A stretch of DNA of 64,000 nt from Candidatus Enterenecus merdae (GTDB taxonomy: Bacteria; Bacillota; Clostridia; Oscillospirales; Oscillospiraceae), in the NCBI GenBank assembly GCA_018716385.1, contig DVJZ01000029.1, positions 26,377 to 90,376 of the forward strand, given 5' to 3'. The notes beneath the pieces were generated by a model. That model did not search any database, was not told where the DNA came from, and was given only the letters and a program-made list of their open reading frames with translations. The position numbers and the translations under genes were made by a program. Of the stretch, positions 18,343 to 28,060 are shown in pieces; within the stretch, counting starts at the first letter, position 1; each line of letters opens with the position of its first letter.

Positions 18343-19317
18343 TCATAGCTGAATGATAGAACCGGAGGACAGGGTGTGGTGCGTCCCGTCTGGGCAGGTC
18401 ACCTCCAGGGCGAAGCGGTCGGTGACGGCCAGGGCGGTGCCGGAGCGGGCCTCCCCATCAGCCTGGAAGGCCACCGGGCGGCCCAGGGTGAGGCAGTGGG
18501 TGCGGTAGCGGGCCAGGTAGTCCTCCTGCCGCTGTGGGAAGGACTGGATCATCTCTTCCAGGGCGGCCAGGATGCAGGCGGCCAGATGGTGCCGCTCGGG
18601 AAAGAATCCCTCCAGAGCCAGGGAGGTGGCCACGCCTTCCAACCCCTGGGCCTGGAAGTCCCGGGCGGTCTGGGTGAGGTTGACCCCCGCCCCCAGCACC
18701 ACGTAGTCTGGCTCCCCGCTCTCCCCCAGCAGGGCCAGCTCGGTGAGGATACCGCACAGCTTGCCCCGGCCCAGATAGAGGTCGTTGAGCCACTTGATGC
18801 CGGCGCTGGCGCCGCAGGCGGTCTGGATGCCCTCCCGCAGGGCGACGGCGGCCCACCCGGTGAGGGTGAGCAGCTGCTCCAGGCCGGCCTTGGGCCGCAG
18901 CAGCACAGACAGATACAGGCCCTGCCCTTTGGGGGAGCAGAAGGCCCGGCCCCGGGTGCCCCGCCCGGCGGTCTGCTCCTCGGCCAGCAGTACGCTCCCC
19001 TCTGGGGCGCCAGCTGCGGCCAGCGCTTTGAGCCGGGTATTGGTGGAGTCCACGCTGGCCAAGGCCTGGATTTGCCCGGAGAACAGGCTGCCGGAGGGCA
19101 GCAGACCCTCCAGATAGGGGCCGGACAGGGCGGGAGGGGGGCCGGACAGGCGGTAGCCTAGCCGGGGGGAGGACTGGATGGGCCAGCCCTGCTGGCGCAG
19201 CAGGGTGATCTGCTTCCACACCGCAGCCCGGGTGACGCCCAGGGTACGGCTCATCTCCTGGCCGGACAGCCATTGGCTGCGGCCGGCCAGCAGGGAGACG
19301 ACGGCGTTGGGATCCAT
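18343..19317 (-). CDS. birA: Bifunctional biotin--[acetyl-CoA-carboxylase] ligase/biotin operon repressor
   Basis: N-terminal HTH (LSGQEMSRTLGVTRAAVWKQI), AEEQTAGRGTRGRAFCSPKGQGLYLSV, IKWLNDLYL. Confidence 0.92.
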   Translation of the reverse strand: MDPNAVVSLLAGRSQWLSGQEMSRTLGVTRAAVWKQITLLRQQGWPIQSSPRLGYRLSGPPPALSGPYLEGLLPSGSLFSGQIQALASVDSTNTRLKALAAAGAPEGSVLLAEEQTAGRGTRGRAFCSPKGQGLYLSVLLRPKAGLEQLLTLTGWAAVALREGIQTACGASAGIKWLNDLYLGRGKLCGILTELALLGESGEPDYVVLGAGVNLTQTARDFQAQGLEGVATSLALEGFFPERHHLAACILAALEEMIQSFPQRQEDYLARYRTHCLTLGRPVAFQADGEARSGTALAVTDRFALEVTCPDGTHHTLSSGSIIQL

Positions 19318-19369
19318 GCTTGCGCTCCTCTCCTGGGGATGGGGACAGGCCGCCGGCCGGCCCAGGGCG

Positions 19370-20614
19370 TCAGGACTGGGCGGCCAGGCTGTCGTAAAGG
19401 GTGATGGACAGGGTGAGGGGCTGCCCCTCCCGCAGGACGGTGAGCTCCACCGTGCCGCCCACGCCGGCGGCGTATAACCCCCGGGTGAGCTGATAGAAGC
19501 TGTCGATGGCCTGGCCGTTGAGGGCGGTGATCTCGTCCCCCGCTTGCAGCACCCCCTGAGCCGGGGAACCAGGGGTGATCTCAGCTACCACCACCCGCTG
19601 GCGGCTGTCCTGGGTGTAGATGTTGCAGGTGACGCCCAGAGCGGGTCGGCAGGTCCGCCCGGTCTGGACGATGGAGTTGAGGAAGGGTAGGCTGTCCGTG
19701 ATGGGGATGGCCAGCCCGATGCCCTCGGTGACCACATCGTCGTTGACGCCGGTGATTTTGGCCGAGGTGATGCCCACCACCTGGCCGTAGACGTCTACCA
19801 GCGCCCCGCCGGAGTTGCCGGAGTTCAGGGCGGCGGAGGTCTGGATCAGGGTCATGTCCCGGCTGTCCACCTCCACCTCCCGGGCCAGGGAGGAGACGAT
19901 GCCGTCGGTCATGGTGCCATAGAGGTAGCCCATGGGGTTGCCGATGGCATAGACCTGGTCACCCACCTGAAGCAGGTCGGAGTCTGCCAGCCGGGCGGGG
20001 GTGAGTCCCTGGGCGTCCACCTTCAGTACGGCCAGGTCCAGATCCTCATCATAGCCGATGAGCAGCGCCCCGTCGTACACATGCTGGTTGGACAGCAGCA
20101 TCACCTCGATGGCAGAACTGCCCTCGATGACGTGGTAGTTGGTGACCAGATAGCCGTTTTCGGTGAGGACCACCCCGGAGCCCACACTGTAAGAGGAGCC
20201 GTGGTCGGCTTGGACGCACACCACGGAGGGGAGCACTTGCTGGTAGATCTCCTGGGGGGTGAGCACCTGCTGGGAAGGGGTGTCCAGCTCGATCTGCACG
20301 GAGGGATCCGGCTCCCCCCAGGGCAGGGTCTTCTGGTCAGCCCAGTCCTCTGATTGGCTCTGGGGGAGCAGGCGGCTGGGCAGGACGGGGGGCTGGGCAG
20401 TCTGGGGGATGAGCCGCTCGGCCAGGACAAGCCCCCCCCAGAAAGCGCCCCACACCAGCAGGGCCAGGCCGGCCAGACAGCCGAGGGTGATCAGCATTCC
20501 CCGGAATACCCGCCCGCCCCGGTGGCGAGGCCGACGGGGCGGGGACAGGGACACGGACAGGGGGGTGGAGCCGGCCCGGTCGGGCCAGCGGTGGGAGAGA
20601 TGGTTGCGCATCAC
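19370..20614 (-). CDS. HtrA/DegP-like trypsin-type serine protease with PDZ domain
   Basis: TM anchor; VTNYHVIEG, DLDLAVLKV, LNSGNSGGALVD catalytic triad motifs; C-terminal PDZ. Confidence 0.92.
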   Translation of the reverse strand: MMRNHLSHRWPDRAGSTPLSVSLSPPRRPRHRGGRVFRGMLITLGCLAGLALLVWGAFWGGLVLAERLIPQTAQPPVLPSRLLPQSQSEDWADQKTLPWGEPDPSVQIELDTPSQQVLTPQEIYQQVLPSVVCVQADHGSSYSVGSGVVLTENGYLVTNYHVIEGSSAIEVMLLSNQHVYDGALLIGYDEDLDLAVLKVDAQGLTPARLADSDLLQVGDQVYAIGNPMGYLYGTMTDGIVSSLAREVEVDSRDMTLIQTSAALNSGNSGGALVDVYGQVVGITSAKITGVNDDVVTEGIGLAIPITDSLPFLNSIVQTGRTCRPALGVTCNIYTQDSRQRVVVAEITPGSPAQGVLQAGDEITALNGQAIDSFYQLTRGLYAAGVGGTVELTVLREGQPLTLSITLYDSLAAQS

Positions 20615-20665
20615 ATACCTCCTGCATGGAGTGGGGTCAGGACCGGCCTGCCGGGCTGAGGGCCG

Positions 20666-22084
20666 TCAGGCCAGGGTGAGGGTGAAGGTGAACACGGTCC
20701 TGCCGTCCTGGCTGACGCAGGTGATGTCCTCCTTGTGGCTGTTGAGGATGGTCTTGACGATATACAGCCCCAGGCCCACACCGTCCCGGTCGGCGCTGCG
20801 GGAGTGGTCGGTCTTGTGGAAGCGGTCAAAGATCAGGGGCAGTTCCTCTGGGGAGATGGTCTGCCCTTCGTTGCCGATGGTGATCTGGGCCTTGGCCCCT
20901 TTGGCGGTGACCGAGATGGTCAGCGGACCCCCTTCCGGGGAGAACTTGATGGCGTTGTCCAGCAGGTTGTAGCACACCTGGGTGATGGCGTCCTGATCTC
21001 CCCAGACCTGCACGGGATCGTCGGGCAGCTGGGTGTCCACATTCAAGTTCTTTCCGCTGATCTTGTTCTCCAGGCTGACCAGCACCCGCAGCAGTGTCTC
21101 GCTGATGTCAAACTGCTGCTGGGCGGCCCGTTCGTCAGACTGCAGCCGGGACAGGTCCAGCATGGAGCGCACCAGCCGGGACAGCCGCCTGGTCTCCGAG
21201 GAGATGACTTGCAAATACTGCCGCTCCTTCTCCTGGGGGATGGTGCCGTCCAGGATGCCGTCGGCAAATCCGGCAATGGTGGTCATGGGGGTTTTCAGCT
21301 CGTGGGAGACGTTGGCGATGAACTCCGCCCGGCGCTGCTCGCTCTTGGCCAGGGAGTCGGCCATGGAGTTGAAGGCCTCGGCCAGCTCCCCCACCTCGTC
21401 CCGGCGGCGGCCCACATCCACCCGCACGTTCAGCTCCCCGTGGCCAAACTGCCGGGCGGCGGCGGCGATCTCCTTCATGGGCTTGGACTGGCGCATACTG
21501 GTCACCGAGCTGATGATGGCTGCGATGAGGATGACCGCCGCGGCGGTGACCAGGAAGATGGAGGACAGATCCTCCCACATGCTGCTGATCTCAGACGCCT
21601 CGCAGGACACCAGGATCATGCCCTGCAAGTTGTCCACATACTGGATGGGCAGGCCCACCAGGTACCGGGGCCGCTCGTACAGCCCGCCCAAGGTGGTGGA
21701 GCCTACAAAGGAGCTGTCGGTGATGGCCGACACGACCTGCTCAGGCAGGGCCTTCCACTCCAGCGCAGTCAGTTCATTTCTGCCGTCGGTGGCGTACACC
21801 ACCACACCCTCCACACTGCCCAGCATGATGTGGGAGTCGGTGACCAGGGCCAGGTAGCGCAGCTGGTTTTGGAAGTCGGAATTCTGCCAGGAGGAGCCGG
21901 TGTTGAGCAGGAAGTAGTTGGAGGCATAGCTGGCGATGATGCCGGCGTTGCGGCTCATGGAGTCCTGTTTATCCCGGATGGTGTACTGATAGCTCAGGGT
22001 GGCGAAGGAGGCGCCCAGCATCAGGAAGGACAGCAGGATCATGCCGGCCATGGTGGCAAACTGCCGGCCGTACATGCTCTTCAC
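20666..22084 (-). CDS. Sensor histidine kinase (HAMP, HisKA, HATPase)
   Basis: FIANVSHELKTPMTTIAGFADGILDG, DGVGLGLYIVKTIL. Confidence 0.93.
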   Translation of the reverse strand: MKSMYGRQFATMAGMILLSFLMLGASFATLSYQYTIRDKQDSMSRNAGIIASYASNYFLLNTGSSWQNSDFQNQLRYLALVTDSHIMLGSVEGVVVYATDGRNELTALEWKALPEQVVSAITDSSFVGSTTLGGLYERPRYLVGLPIQYVDNLQGMILVSCEASEISSMWEDLSSIFLVTAAAVILIAAIISSVTSMRQSKPMKEIAAAARQFGHGELNVRVDVGRRRDEVGELAEAFNSMADSLAKSEQRRAEFIANVSHELKTPMTTIAGFADGILDGTIPQEKERQYLQVISSETRRLSRLVRSMLDLSRLQSDERAAQQQFDISETLLRVLVSLENKISGKNLNVDTQLPDDPVQVWGDQDAITQVCYNLLDNAIKFSPEGGPLTISVTAKGAKAQITIGNEGQTISPEELPLIFDRFHKTDHSRSADRDGVGLGLYIVKTILNSHKEDITCVSQDGRTVFTFTLTLA

Positions 22085-22770
22085 GGGGCGTTCACCTCAA
22101 ACTTATAGCCAACACCCCACACCGTCTTGAGCGACCACTGGGGGGATACGCCCTCCAGCTTTTCCCGCAGGCGCTTGATGTGTACGTCCACCGTGCGGCT
22201 GTCCCCGAAGTAGTCAAAGCCCCACACCTCGTCCAGCAGCTGGTTGCGGGTGAACACCCGGTTGGGGGAGGAGGCCAGGTGGAACAGCAGCTCCAGCTCT
22301 TTGGGCGGGGTGTCCACCCGTTTGCCGTCCACCAGCAGCTCGTAGGAGTCCAGGTTGATGACCAGCTTGTCGAAGCTGAGCTTGCGCTCGGCCCCCTGCT
22401 CCTCGCCGCCAAAGCGGCGCAGCACCGCATGGATGCGGGCCAGCACCTCCTTCATCTCAAAGGGCTTGGTGATATAGTCGTCCGCCCCCATCTCCAGGCC
22501 GGATACCTTATCCTCCAGCTCCCCCTTGGCGGTGAGCATGATGATGGGCACTTTAGAGTTCTCCCGGATCTTCTTACAAACCGCCCAGCCGTCCATCCCG
22601 GGCAGCATGATGTCCAGCAGCACCAGGTCGGGCTGGAACTGGTGGAACAGCTCCAGCCCGGCCAGCCCGTCCTCGGCCAGCTGGCATTCCATTTGTTCCT
22701 TCTCCAAATAGATGCGCAGCAGATCGGCAATATTCTTATCGTCCTCAACGACCAAAACTTTGGTGGACAT
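22081..22770 (-). CDS. OmpR/PhoB-family response regulator
   Basis: MSTKVLVVEDDKNIADLLRIYLEKE; DLVLLDIMLPGMDGW; winged-helix C-terminal VWGFDYFGDSRTVDVHIKRLREKL. Confidence 0.93.
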   Translation of the reverse strand: MSTKVLVVEDDKNIADLLRIYLEKEQMECQLAEDGLAGLELFHQFQPDLVLLDIMLPGMDGWAVCKKIRENSKVPIIMLTAKGELEDKVSGLEMGADDYITKPFEMKEVLARIHAVLRRFGGEEQGAERKLSFDKLVINLDSYELLVDGKRVDTPPKELELLFHLASSPNRVFTRNQLLDEVWGFDYFGDSRTVDVHIKRLREKLEGVSPQWSLKTVWGVGYKFEVNAP

Positions 22771-22887
22771 AGGCGCGCCCCTTTCGCACACGGCATGGGA
22801 ATCGAATTGTATCGTATCATGATAAGATTATACCGCAATCTGCGAGATGTGTATAGACAAAGTGTGAATTGTGCTTTCTGGGTGGCG

Positions 22888-24057
22888 TCATGGCACATGG
22901 CTGTGGTCCACCTGGATGACCGTGTGGCAGCGGGGCTCCAGGGCGCGGATCTGGGCGGTGAGGCGGGCTTTGATCTGCTCGTCAGACAGTTCCAGGTCAT
23001 AGGGGGCTACCACGTCGAAGATCAGGTTGGTGTGCAGTGGGCCCGTAGTGATGCGAAAGTCGTGGATGGTGAGGGCGGGATGGAGCTGGGCGGCCAGCTG
23101 GGCGGTGAGCTGGCGCAGCCGGTCCACCTCCGGGTTGCCGATCTGAATGGGATCGATGTGGATGACCGCCTCAATGCGGAACTTCCGGTTGAGCTCCCGC
23201 TCGATGTGGTCGATGATATCGTGGATCTCCACCAGGTCGGCGTCGGCGGCCACCTCGGCGTGGACGCTCATCATCCGCCGGCCAGGGCCGTAGTCGTGGA
23301 TGATCAGATCGTGGATGCCCACCACCTGGCGGTGGCTGAGGATCACGTCCTGGATGGCCTGGACGGTTTCCGGCTCAGGGGCCTGGCCCAGCAGGGGATC
23401 TAGGGTAGCCTTGGCCGCCCCGAAACCGGACTTCAGGATGAACAGGGCCACCAGCAGGCCGATCCAGCCGTCCAACGGCAGCTGGGTGAGGTGGGAGACG
23501 GCCAGCCCCGCCAGCACCGCGGCGGTGGCCACCGCGTCGGAGCGGGAGTCCACGCAGGCGGCCCGCAGGGTCTGGGAGGCGATGCGCCGGCCCAGCGCCC
23601 CCTGGAACCAGCCCATCCCCAGCTTGACCAGGATGGACGCGGCCAGGACGCCCCCGGTGAGGGGGGTGAGCAGGGTGGGCTGGGGATGGAAGATCTTTTG
23701 CAGGGAGCTCTGGCCCAGCTCCACCCCCACCAGCAGGATGAGCAGGGAGACGATCAGCCCGGCCAGGTACTCTGCCCGGCCGTGGCCGAAGGGATGGTTG
23801 GCGTCGGCCTTCTGTCCGGCCAGCCGGAAGCCCACCAGGGTGACCACCGAGGAGGCCGCGTCAGACAGGTTGTTGAAGGCGTCGGCGGTGACCGAGATGG
23901 CTCCCGAGATCAGCCCCGCGGTCAGCTTGCCCGCGAAGAGCAGCAGGTTGAGCCCCAGGCCCACCGCTCCGGCCACCACGCCGTAGCGCCGGCGCACGTC
24001 GGGATCTTGCGTCTGGTCATAGTTGGGAATGAGCGCGCGCAGCAGGGCATTGAGCAT
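22888..24057 (-). CDS. Cation diffusion facilitator family transporter
   Basis: ISVTADAFNNLSDAASSVVTLVGF; ADANHPFGHGRAEYLAGLIVS. Confidence 0.9.
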   Translation of the reverse strand: MLNALLRALIPNYDQTQDPDVRRRYGVVAGAVGLGLNLLLFAGKLTAGLISGAISVTADAFNNLSDAASSVVTLVGFRLAGQKADANHPFGHGRAEYLAGLIVSLLILLVGVELGQSSLQKIFHPQPTLLTPLTGGVLAASILVKLGMGWFQGALGRRIASQTLRAACVDSRSDAVATAAVLAGLAVSHLTQLPLDGWIGLLVALFILKSGFGAAKATLDPLLGQAPEPETVQAIQDVILSHRQVVGIHDLIIHDYGPGRRMMSVHAEVAADADLVEIHDIIDHIERELNRKFRIEAVIHIDPIQIGNPEVDRLRQLTAQLAAQLHPALTIHDFRITTGPLHTNLIFDVVAPYDLELSDEQIKARLTAQIRALEPRCHTVIQVDHSHVP

Positions 24058-24139
24058 GTGCGGAGACCTCCCGGGATGGAGTGGGCGCGGGGCATGGCGC
24101 CGATGGTACTAAGATATGCCGGTGCGGGGGAAGACAAAA

Positions 24140-24163
24140 CCGCCCCGGGTCGGGGACCGGGGC
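24140..24163 (-). terminator. Terminator downstream of GNAT gene
   Basis: cgccccgg...ccggggcg; minus strand followed by GTTTTGTC. Confidence 0.65.
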
Positions 24164-24175
24164 GTTGGGGCGGGC

Positions 24176-24673
24176 TCAGCGGACGGTGGCGGGCAGCGTC
24201 AGGCGCATCTGGTGCCAGAGCGCGCCGCCGTGTTGGGAGGGGGAGGGCCCCTCGTCGGCGAAGCCGAAGCTGGCGTAGTAGCCGATCAGCTGGGGCTTGC
24301 AGGTGAGCACCAGGCCCCGCCTGCCCTGGGCGGCCGCGTCCGCAATGACCCGGCGCAGCACCTGGCCAGCGCATCCGCGTCCCTGGAACTGGGGGATGGT
24401 GCCCACGCCGAAGATCATTTGCCAGGCCCCGTTTTCTTGATGGACGGAGGGGTCGTGGTACATCCAATCAGCCAGGTCAGGCTGCTCTGTGACAGGCCCG
24501 TTGACATAGGACACCAGGCGCTCTCCCGCCCACAGCAGCCAGAAATGGCCGGGATAGGCCAGCAGCCGGCCCCGGAGAGAGTCCAATCCGGCGGCCTCGG
24601 CAGGGGGGAAGCACAGGGCTTCCGCCCCGGCCAGGGCGTCCAGATCAGCCAGGGTGGCGCATCGGATCTCCAA
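24176..24673 (-). CDS. GNAT-family N-acetyltransferase
   Basis: FGVGTIPQFQGRGCAGQVLRRVIADAAAQGRRGLVLTCK. Confidence 0.85.
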   Translation of the reverse strand: MEIRCATLADLDALAGAEALCFPPAEAAGLDSLRGRLLAYPGHFWLLWAGERLVSYVNGPVTEQPDLADWMYHDPSVHQENGAWQMIFGVGTIPQFQGRGCAGQVLRRVIADAAAQGRRGLVLTCKPQLIGYYASFGFADEGPSPSQHGGALWHQMRLTLPATVR

Positions 24674-24688
24674 GGGGAATCGCTCCTT

Positions 24689-25900
24689 TCAGGAATTGGG
24701 GCGGCAGGCGCGCAGCACGGATAGGGGAGGCACCGGCCGGGGTAGTTTCATGGAAAAGACCATCTGGGGATGGCGGGGCTGATCCAGAGGCAAACCCGCC
24801 TCGTCAGTCATCCCGGAGGCAACCAGGGAGAAGGGGGCCACATCGGGGCCCACCACTTCGATCTCATCCCCGGCGGAGAACTTGTTGCGCAGGGACAGCC
24901 GGGCGTTGCCCGCCTCGTCGCAGGCCATGACCACCGCCAGCACCTGCCAGTCCCGGAGGTAGCGGGCGCAGTCGGTGTGCTGGCCGGGCTGGCCGAAGTA
25001 GAAGCCGGTGGAATAGGGCCGGTGGCTGACCTTGTCCACCTCGTCCCGCCAGGCAGCTTCCAGGGGCAGGCCCTGGGCGGCGGCGTCGATGGCGTGGCGG
25101 TAGGCGGCGGTGACCATGCCGGTGTAGTAAGCGCTCTTGGCCCGGCCCTCGATCTTCAGGGAGTGCAGCCCGGCTGCCAGCAGTGCCGGGACGTGGTCGA
25201 TCATGCACAGGTCCCGGCTGTTGAGGATGAAGGTTTCCCCGTCCTCCTCCACGATGGGGAAGTACTCCCCGGGCCGCTTTTGCTCCACCAGGGCGTAAGC
25301 GTAGCGGCAGGGCTGGGCGCAGGCGCCCCGGCCGGCGTCCCGCCCGGTCATGTAGTTGGACAGCAGGCACCGGCCGGAATAGCTCATGCACATGGCCCCG
25401 TGGACAAAGGCTTCCACCTCCATGCCCTGGGGGGACTTGGCGCAGATCTCCGCCACCTCGTCCAGGGACAGCTCCCGGGCCAGGATGGCCCGGCTGGCCC
25501 CCAGCTCGTGCCACACCCGGACCATCTCGTAGTTGGTGATCCCCGTCTGGGTGGACATATGCACCTGGACATGGGGAGCATGGCGTTGGCACAGATGCAG
25601 CACCTCCACGCCGGCGGCGATGACCGCGTCCACCCTGATGCTGTCCAGGTATTCCAGATATTCGGGCAGCCGGGCCACCTCGTCATTGCGGGCCAGGGTG
25701 TTGCAAGTCACGTGTACCCGCTTGCCCTGCCCGTGAGCCAGCTCCACCGCCTGGGCCAGCTCTGGGCGGTCAAAGTTGCCCGCGAAGGCCCGCATCCCAA
25801 AGGCGTTGCCCGCCAGGTAGACCGCGTCCGCCCCGTAGGCCAGGGCCATGCGCAGCCGCTCCATGTCCCCGGCGGGGGCGAGCAGCTCGGGCTTATCCAT
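24689..25900 (-). CDS. Peptidase U32 family protein
   Basis: MDKPELLAPAGDMERLRMALAYGADAVYLAG; VEAFVHGAMCMSYSGRCLLSNYMTGRDAGRGACAQPCR. Confidence 0.92.
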   Translation of the reverse strand: MDKPELLAPAGDMERLRMALAYGADAVYLAGNAFGMRAFAGNFDRPELAQAVELAHGQGKRVHVTCNTLARNDEVARLPEYLEYLDSIRVDAVIAAGVEVLHLCQRHAPHVQVHMSTQTGITNYEMVRVWHELGASRAILARELSLDEVAEICAKSPQGMEVEAFVHGAMCMSYSGRCLLSNYMTGRDAGRGACAQPCRYAYALVEQKRPGEYFPIVEEDGETFILNSRDLCMIDHVPALLAAGLHSLKIEGRAKSAYYTGMVTAAYRHAIDAAAQGLPLEAAWRDEVDKVSHRPYSTGFYFGQPGQHTDCARYLRDWQVLAVVMACDEAGNARLSLRNKFSAGDEIEVVGPDVAPFSLVASGMTDEAGLPLDQPRHPQMVFSMKLPRPVPPLSVLRACRPNS

Positions 25901-27068
25901 TGGAGGCGTACCGGGCCGTCTTGGCCTGGTGCTCGGCGTAGGTGCGGCTGAAGTCGTGCCGGTTGGTCTCGGGGTCGAGCACATAGTAGTAATAGCTGGT
26001 GCTGTTGGGGTTCATGGCCGCATAGAGCGACTCCATACCCGGGTTGGAGATGGGGCCGGCTGGCAGCCCCTGATACAGATAGGTGTTGTAGGGGGAGTTG
26101 ATCTCCCGGTCGGCCTCGGTGGGCACCTGGCCGCCGTTGATATACACCAGGGTGGCGTCGATTTGCAGGTAGCCCGCGGTCTCCGCCGCGGTGTTCTCCA
26201 GCCGGTTGTAGATGACCGAGGCGATGTCCCGATAGTCCTCGCCGTCGGTCTCCCGCTCGATCATGGAGGCGATGGTGACGATGTCGTGCAGGGAGTACTC
26301 GCTCTCCTGGGTGAAGTCGTCCAGGTACTCCTCCATGCGGTCATAGAAGTTCACCAGCATCTTGTTGATGGCGTACAGGGGATCCTCCCCCAGATAGAAG
26401 GTGTAGGTGTCGGGGAAGAGATAGCCTTCCAGGCGGTGGTAGTCCCCCAATGGGATATCAGCCAGGAAGTCAAAGTCATAGTTATGGTTGGCCGCCGTCT
26501 CCTCCAGCTGGGACACGGTGGAAACCCCCTGCTCGTCCAGCAGGGCGAAGATCTGGTCCACGGTGTACCCCTCGGGGATGGTCAGGTCGATGGTCTGCCG
26601 GGTGGAGGAGGACGAGCTCATGTTGGTCACCAGGGCCCGGTAGTCCATTTGGGTGTTCAGCTCATAGGTACCCGCCACAATCTTCTCGTCGGCGTTGGAG
26701 AACCAGGAGTAGAGCTGGAAGAGGAACTTGTACTCAATCAGCCCCTCCTGCTCCAATTGATCCACGATCTGGCCCATATCCGCCCGGGTCACGGTGTAGG
26801 TGTCACCGTTCTCATCGGTGCGCTCGGAGTAGGTGATGACCTCGTCAGGGATGGTGATGATGACGGAGGTGTACTCCTTGTTCAGCGCCAGCAGGTCGTT
26901 GGCCCACACCCAGCCCAAGGTGGCCAGGACGGCGGACAGGCCGATGACGAACAGAGCATACAGGGCCGCGCTGGCCCCCTTTGAGGGCCGGCCGCGGCGG
27001 GGATGGGAGGTACGGGGACGGCGCTGGGGCTGCTGCCCGGAGGGAGGGCTGCGATGTGCTTCTGCCAT
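25893..27068 (-). CDS. mltG: Endolytic murein transglycosylase MltG (YceG-like)
   Basis: TIPEGYTVDQIF, LEGYLFPDTYTF, IASMIERET, INSPYNTYLYQGLPAGPISNPG. Confidence 0.92.
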   Translation of the reverse strand: MAEAHRSPPSGQQPQRRPRTSHPRRGRPSKGASAALYALFVIGLSAVLATLGWVWANDLLALNKEYTSVIITIPDEVITYSERTDENGDTYTVTRADMGQIVDQLEQEGLIEYKFLFQLYSWFSNADEKIVAGTYELNTQMDYRALVTNMSSSSSTRQTIDLTIPEGYTVDQIFALLDEQGVSTVSQLEETAANHNYDFDFLADIPLGDYHRLEGYLFPDTYTFYLGEDPLYAINKMLVNFYDRMEEYLDDFTQESEYSLHDIVTIASMIERETDGEDYRDIASVIYNRLENTAAETAGYLQIDATLVYINGGQVPTEADREINSPYNTYLYQGLPAGPISNPGMESLYAAMNPNSTSYYYYVLDPETNRHDFSRTYAEHQAKTARYASNG

Positions 27069-27247
27069 GGCGTTTCGCTCCTATCGTAAGTTCAGGGTGG
27101 TGGGGGAAGGGGGGGAACCAATTCTGCCGCCTCCACATAGGATGACGCAGAAACGGAGAAACGGGTGCCGCCTCGGGCGCCGCTCCCCAGGGGGCGGAGT
27201 CCGAGCCGGTACCTGTGACCGGACATCAAATGTGAGGTGACAAAATC

Positions 27248-27385
27248 ATGTGTGGTAACAATGGTTTCGGTGGCTGCTGGTGGATCATCATCCTGGTTCT
27301 CATCCTGTGCTGCTGCTGCGGCAACGGTTTCGGCAGCGGCTGTGGCTGTGGCAATAGCTGCGGCTGCAACGACGGCTGCTGCTAA
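27248..27385 (+). CDS. Small Cys-rich membrane peptide, MCGNNGFGGCWWIIILVLILCCCCGNGFGSGCGCGNSCGCNDGCC (45 aa)
   Basis: Manual translation; 12 Cys in 45 aa around one hydrophobic helix; followed by a terminator. Resembles unnamed Firmicute high-cysteine small proteins. Confidence 0.75.
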   Translation: MCGNNGFGGCWWIIILVLILCCCCGNGFGSGCGCGNSCGCNDGCC

Positions 27386-27424
27386 GCGGCGCTGGGCGGT
27401 GACCCCCACCGCGGGGGACATCGG

Positions 27425-27450
27425 GACGGAGGGGCCGCGGCCCCTCCGTC
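27425..27450. terminator. Terminator after Cys-rich peptide gene
   Basis: gacggaggggccgcggcccctccgtc followed by ttt. Confidence 0.8.
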
Positions 27451-27478
27451 TTTCCGCCCTGGGATGGGACAGGCCCGC

Positions 27479-28042
27479 TCAGCCGGCATAGCACACCTCG
27501 TCGCGCACCTGCTGGGCAACCTGGGCGCCCGCCAGCGCCTCCACCAGCGCCAGGCCAAAATCGAAGGCGGAGCCGGGGGCCCGCCCGGTGAGAAAGCGCC
27601 CGTCCAGCACGGTGGAGCGGTGAGGGCAGGGGATGGCGCCGTGGCCGGACAGGTCCCCCTCCATACCGGGGTAGCACACCGCCTGCCGTCCAGACAGCAG
27701 GCCCAGCCGCCCAAGCAGGGCGGGGGCGGCGCAGATGGCGGCCAGCCACAGCGACTCGTCCTGGGCGGCCTGGCGGGCCAGGGCCAGGGCGGCGGGGCTG
27801 GCCTCCAGCCGCTCCACCCCGGGGCCGCCGGGCAGCACCACCATGTCGCCGGGGCGCAGGGTCACCTGGCTGGCCACTGTATCCGCCGTCACCAGGATAG
27901 CGTGGGAGCCGGCCACCTGGCTGCCCTCCACCCCGGTCAGGGCCACGGGGACGCCCGCCCGGCGCAGCAGGTCGGCGGGGACCAGGGCCTCCGCCTCCTC
28001 AAAGCCGGGGGCAAGCAGAATGTATACCATATGGGAAACCAC
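27479..28042 (-). CDS. DJ-1/PfpI family protein
   Basis: MVYILLAPGFEEAEALVPADLLRRAG; LAAICAAPALLGRLGLLSG nucleophile elbow. Confidence 0.9.
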   Translation of the reverse strand: MVSHMVYILLAPGFEEAEALVPADLLRRAGVPVALTGVEGSQVAGSHAILVTADTVASQVTLRPGDMVVLPGGPGVERLEASPAALALARQAAQDESLWLAAICAAPALLGRLGLLSGRQAVCYPGMEGDLSGHGAIPCPHRSTVLDGRFLTGRAPGSAFDFGLALVEALAGAQVAQQVRDEVCYAG

Positions 28043-28060
28043 CTTTCCAGTCAGGGTTGC

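Noticed and set aside
20735-22108. 457-aa plus-strand ORF opposite the histidine kinase
   Set aside because: Antisense shadow ORF with no domain signal.
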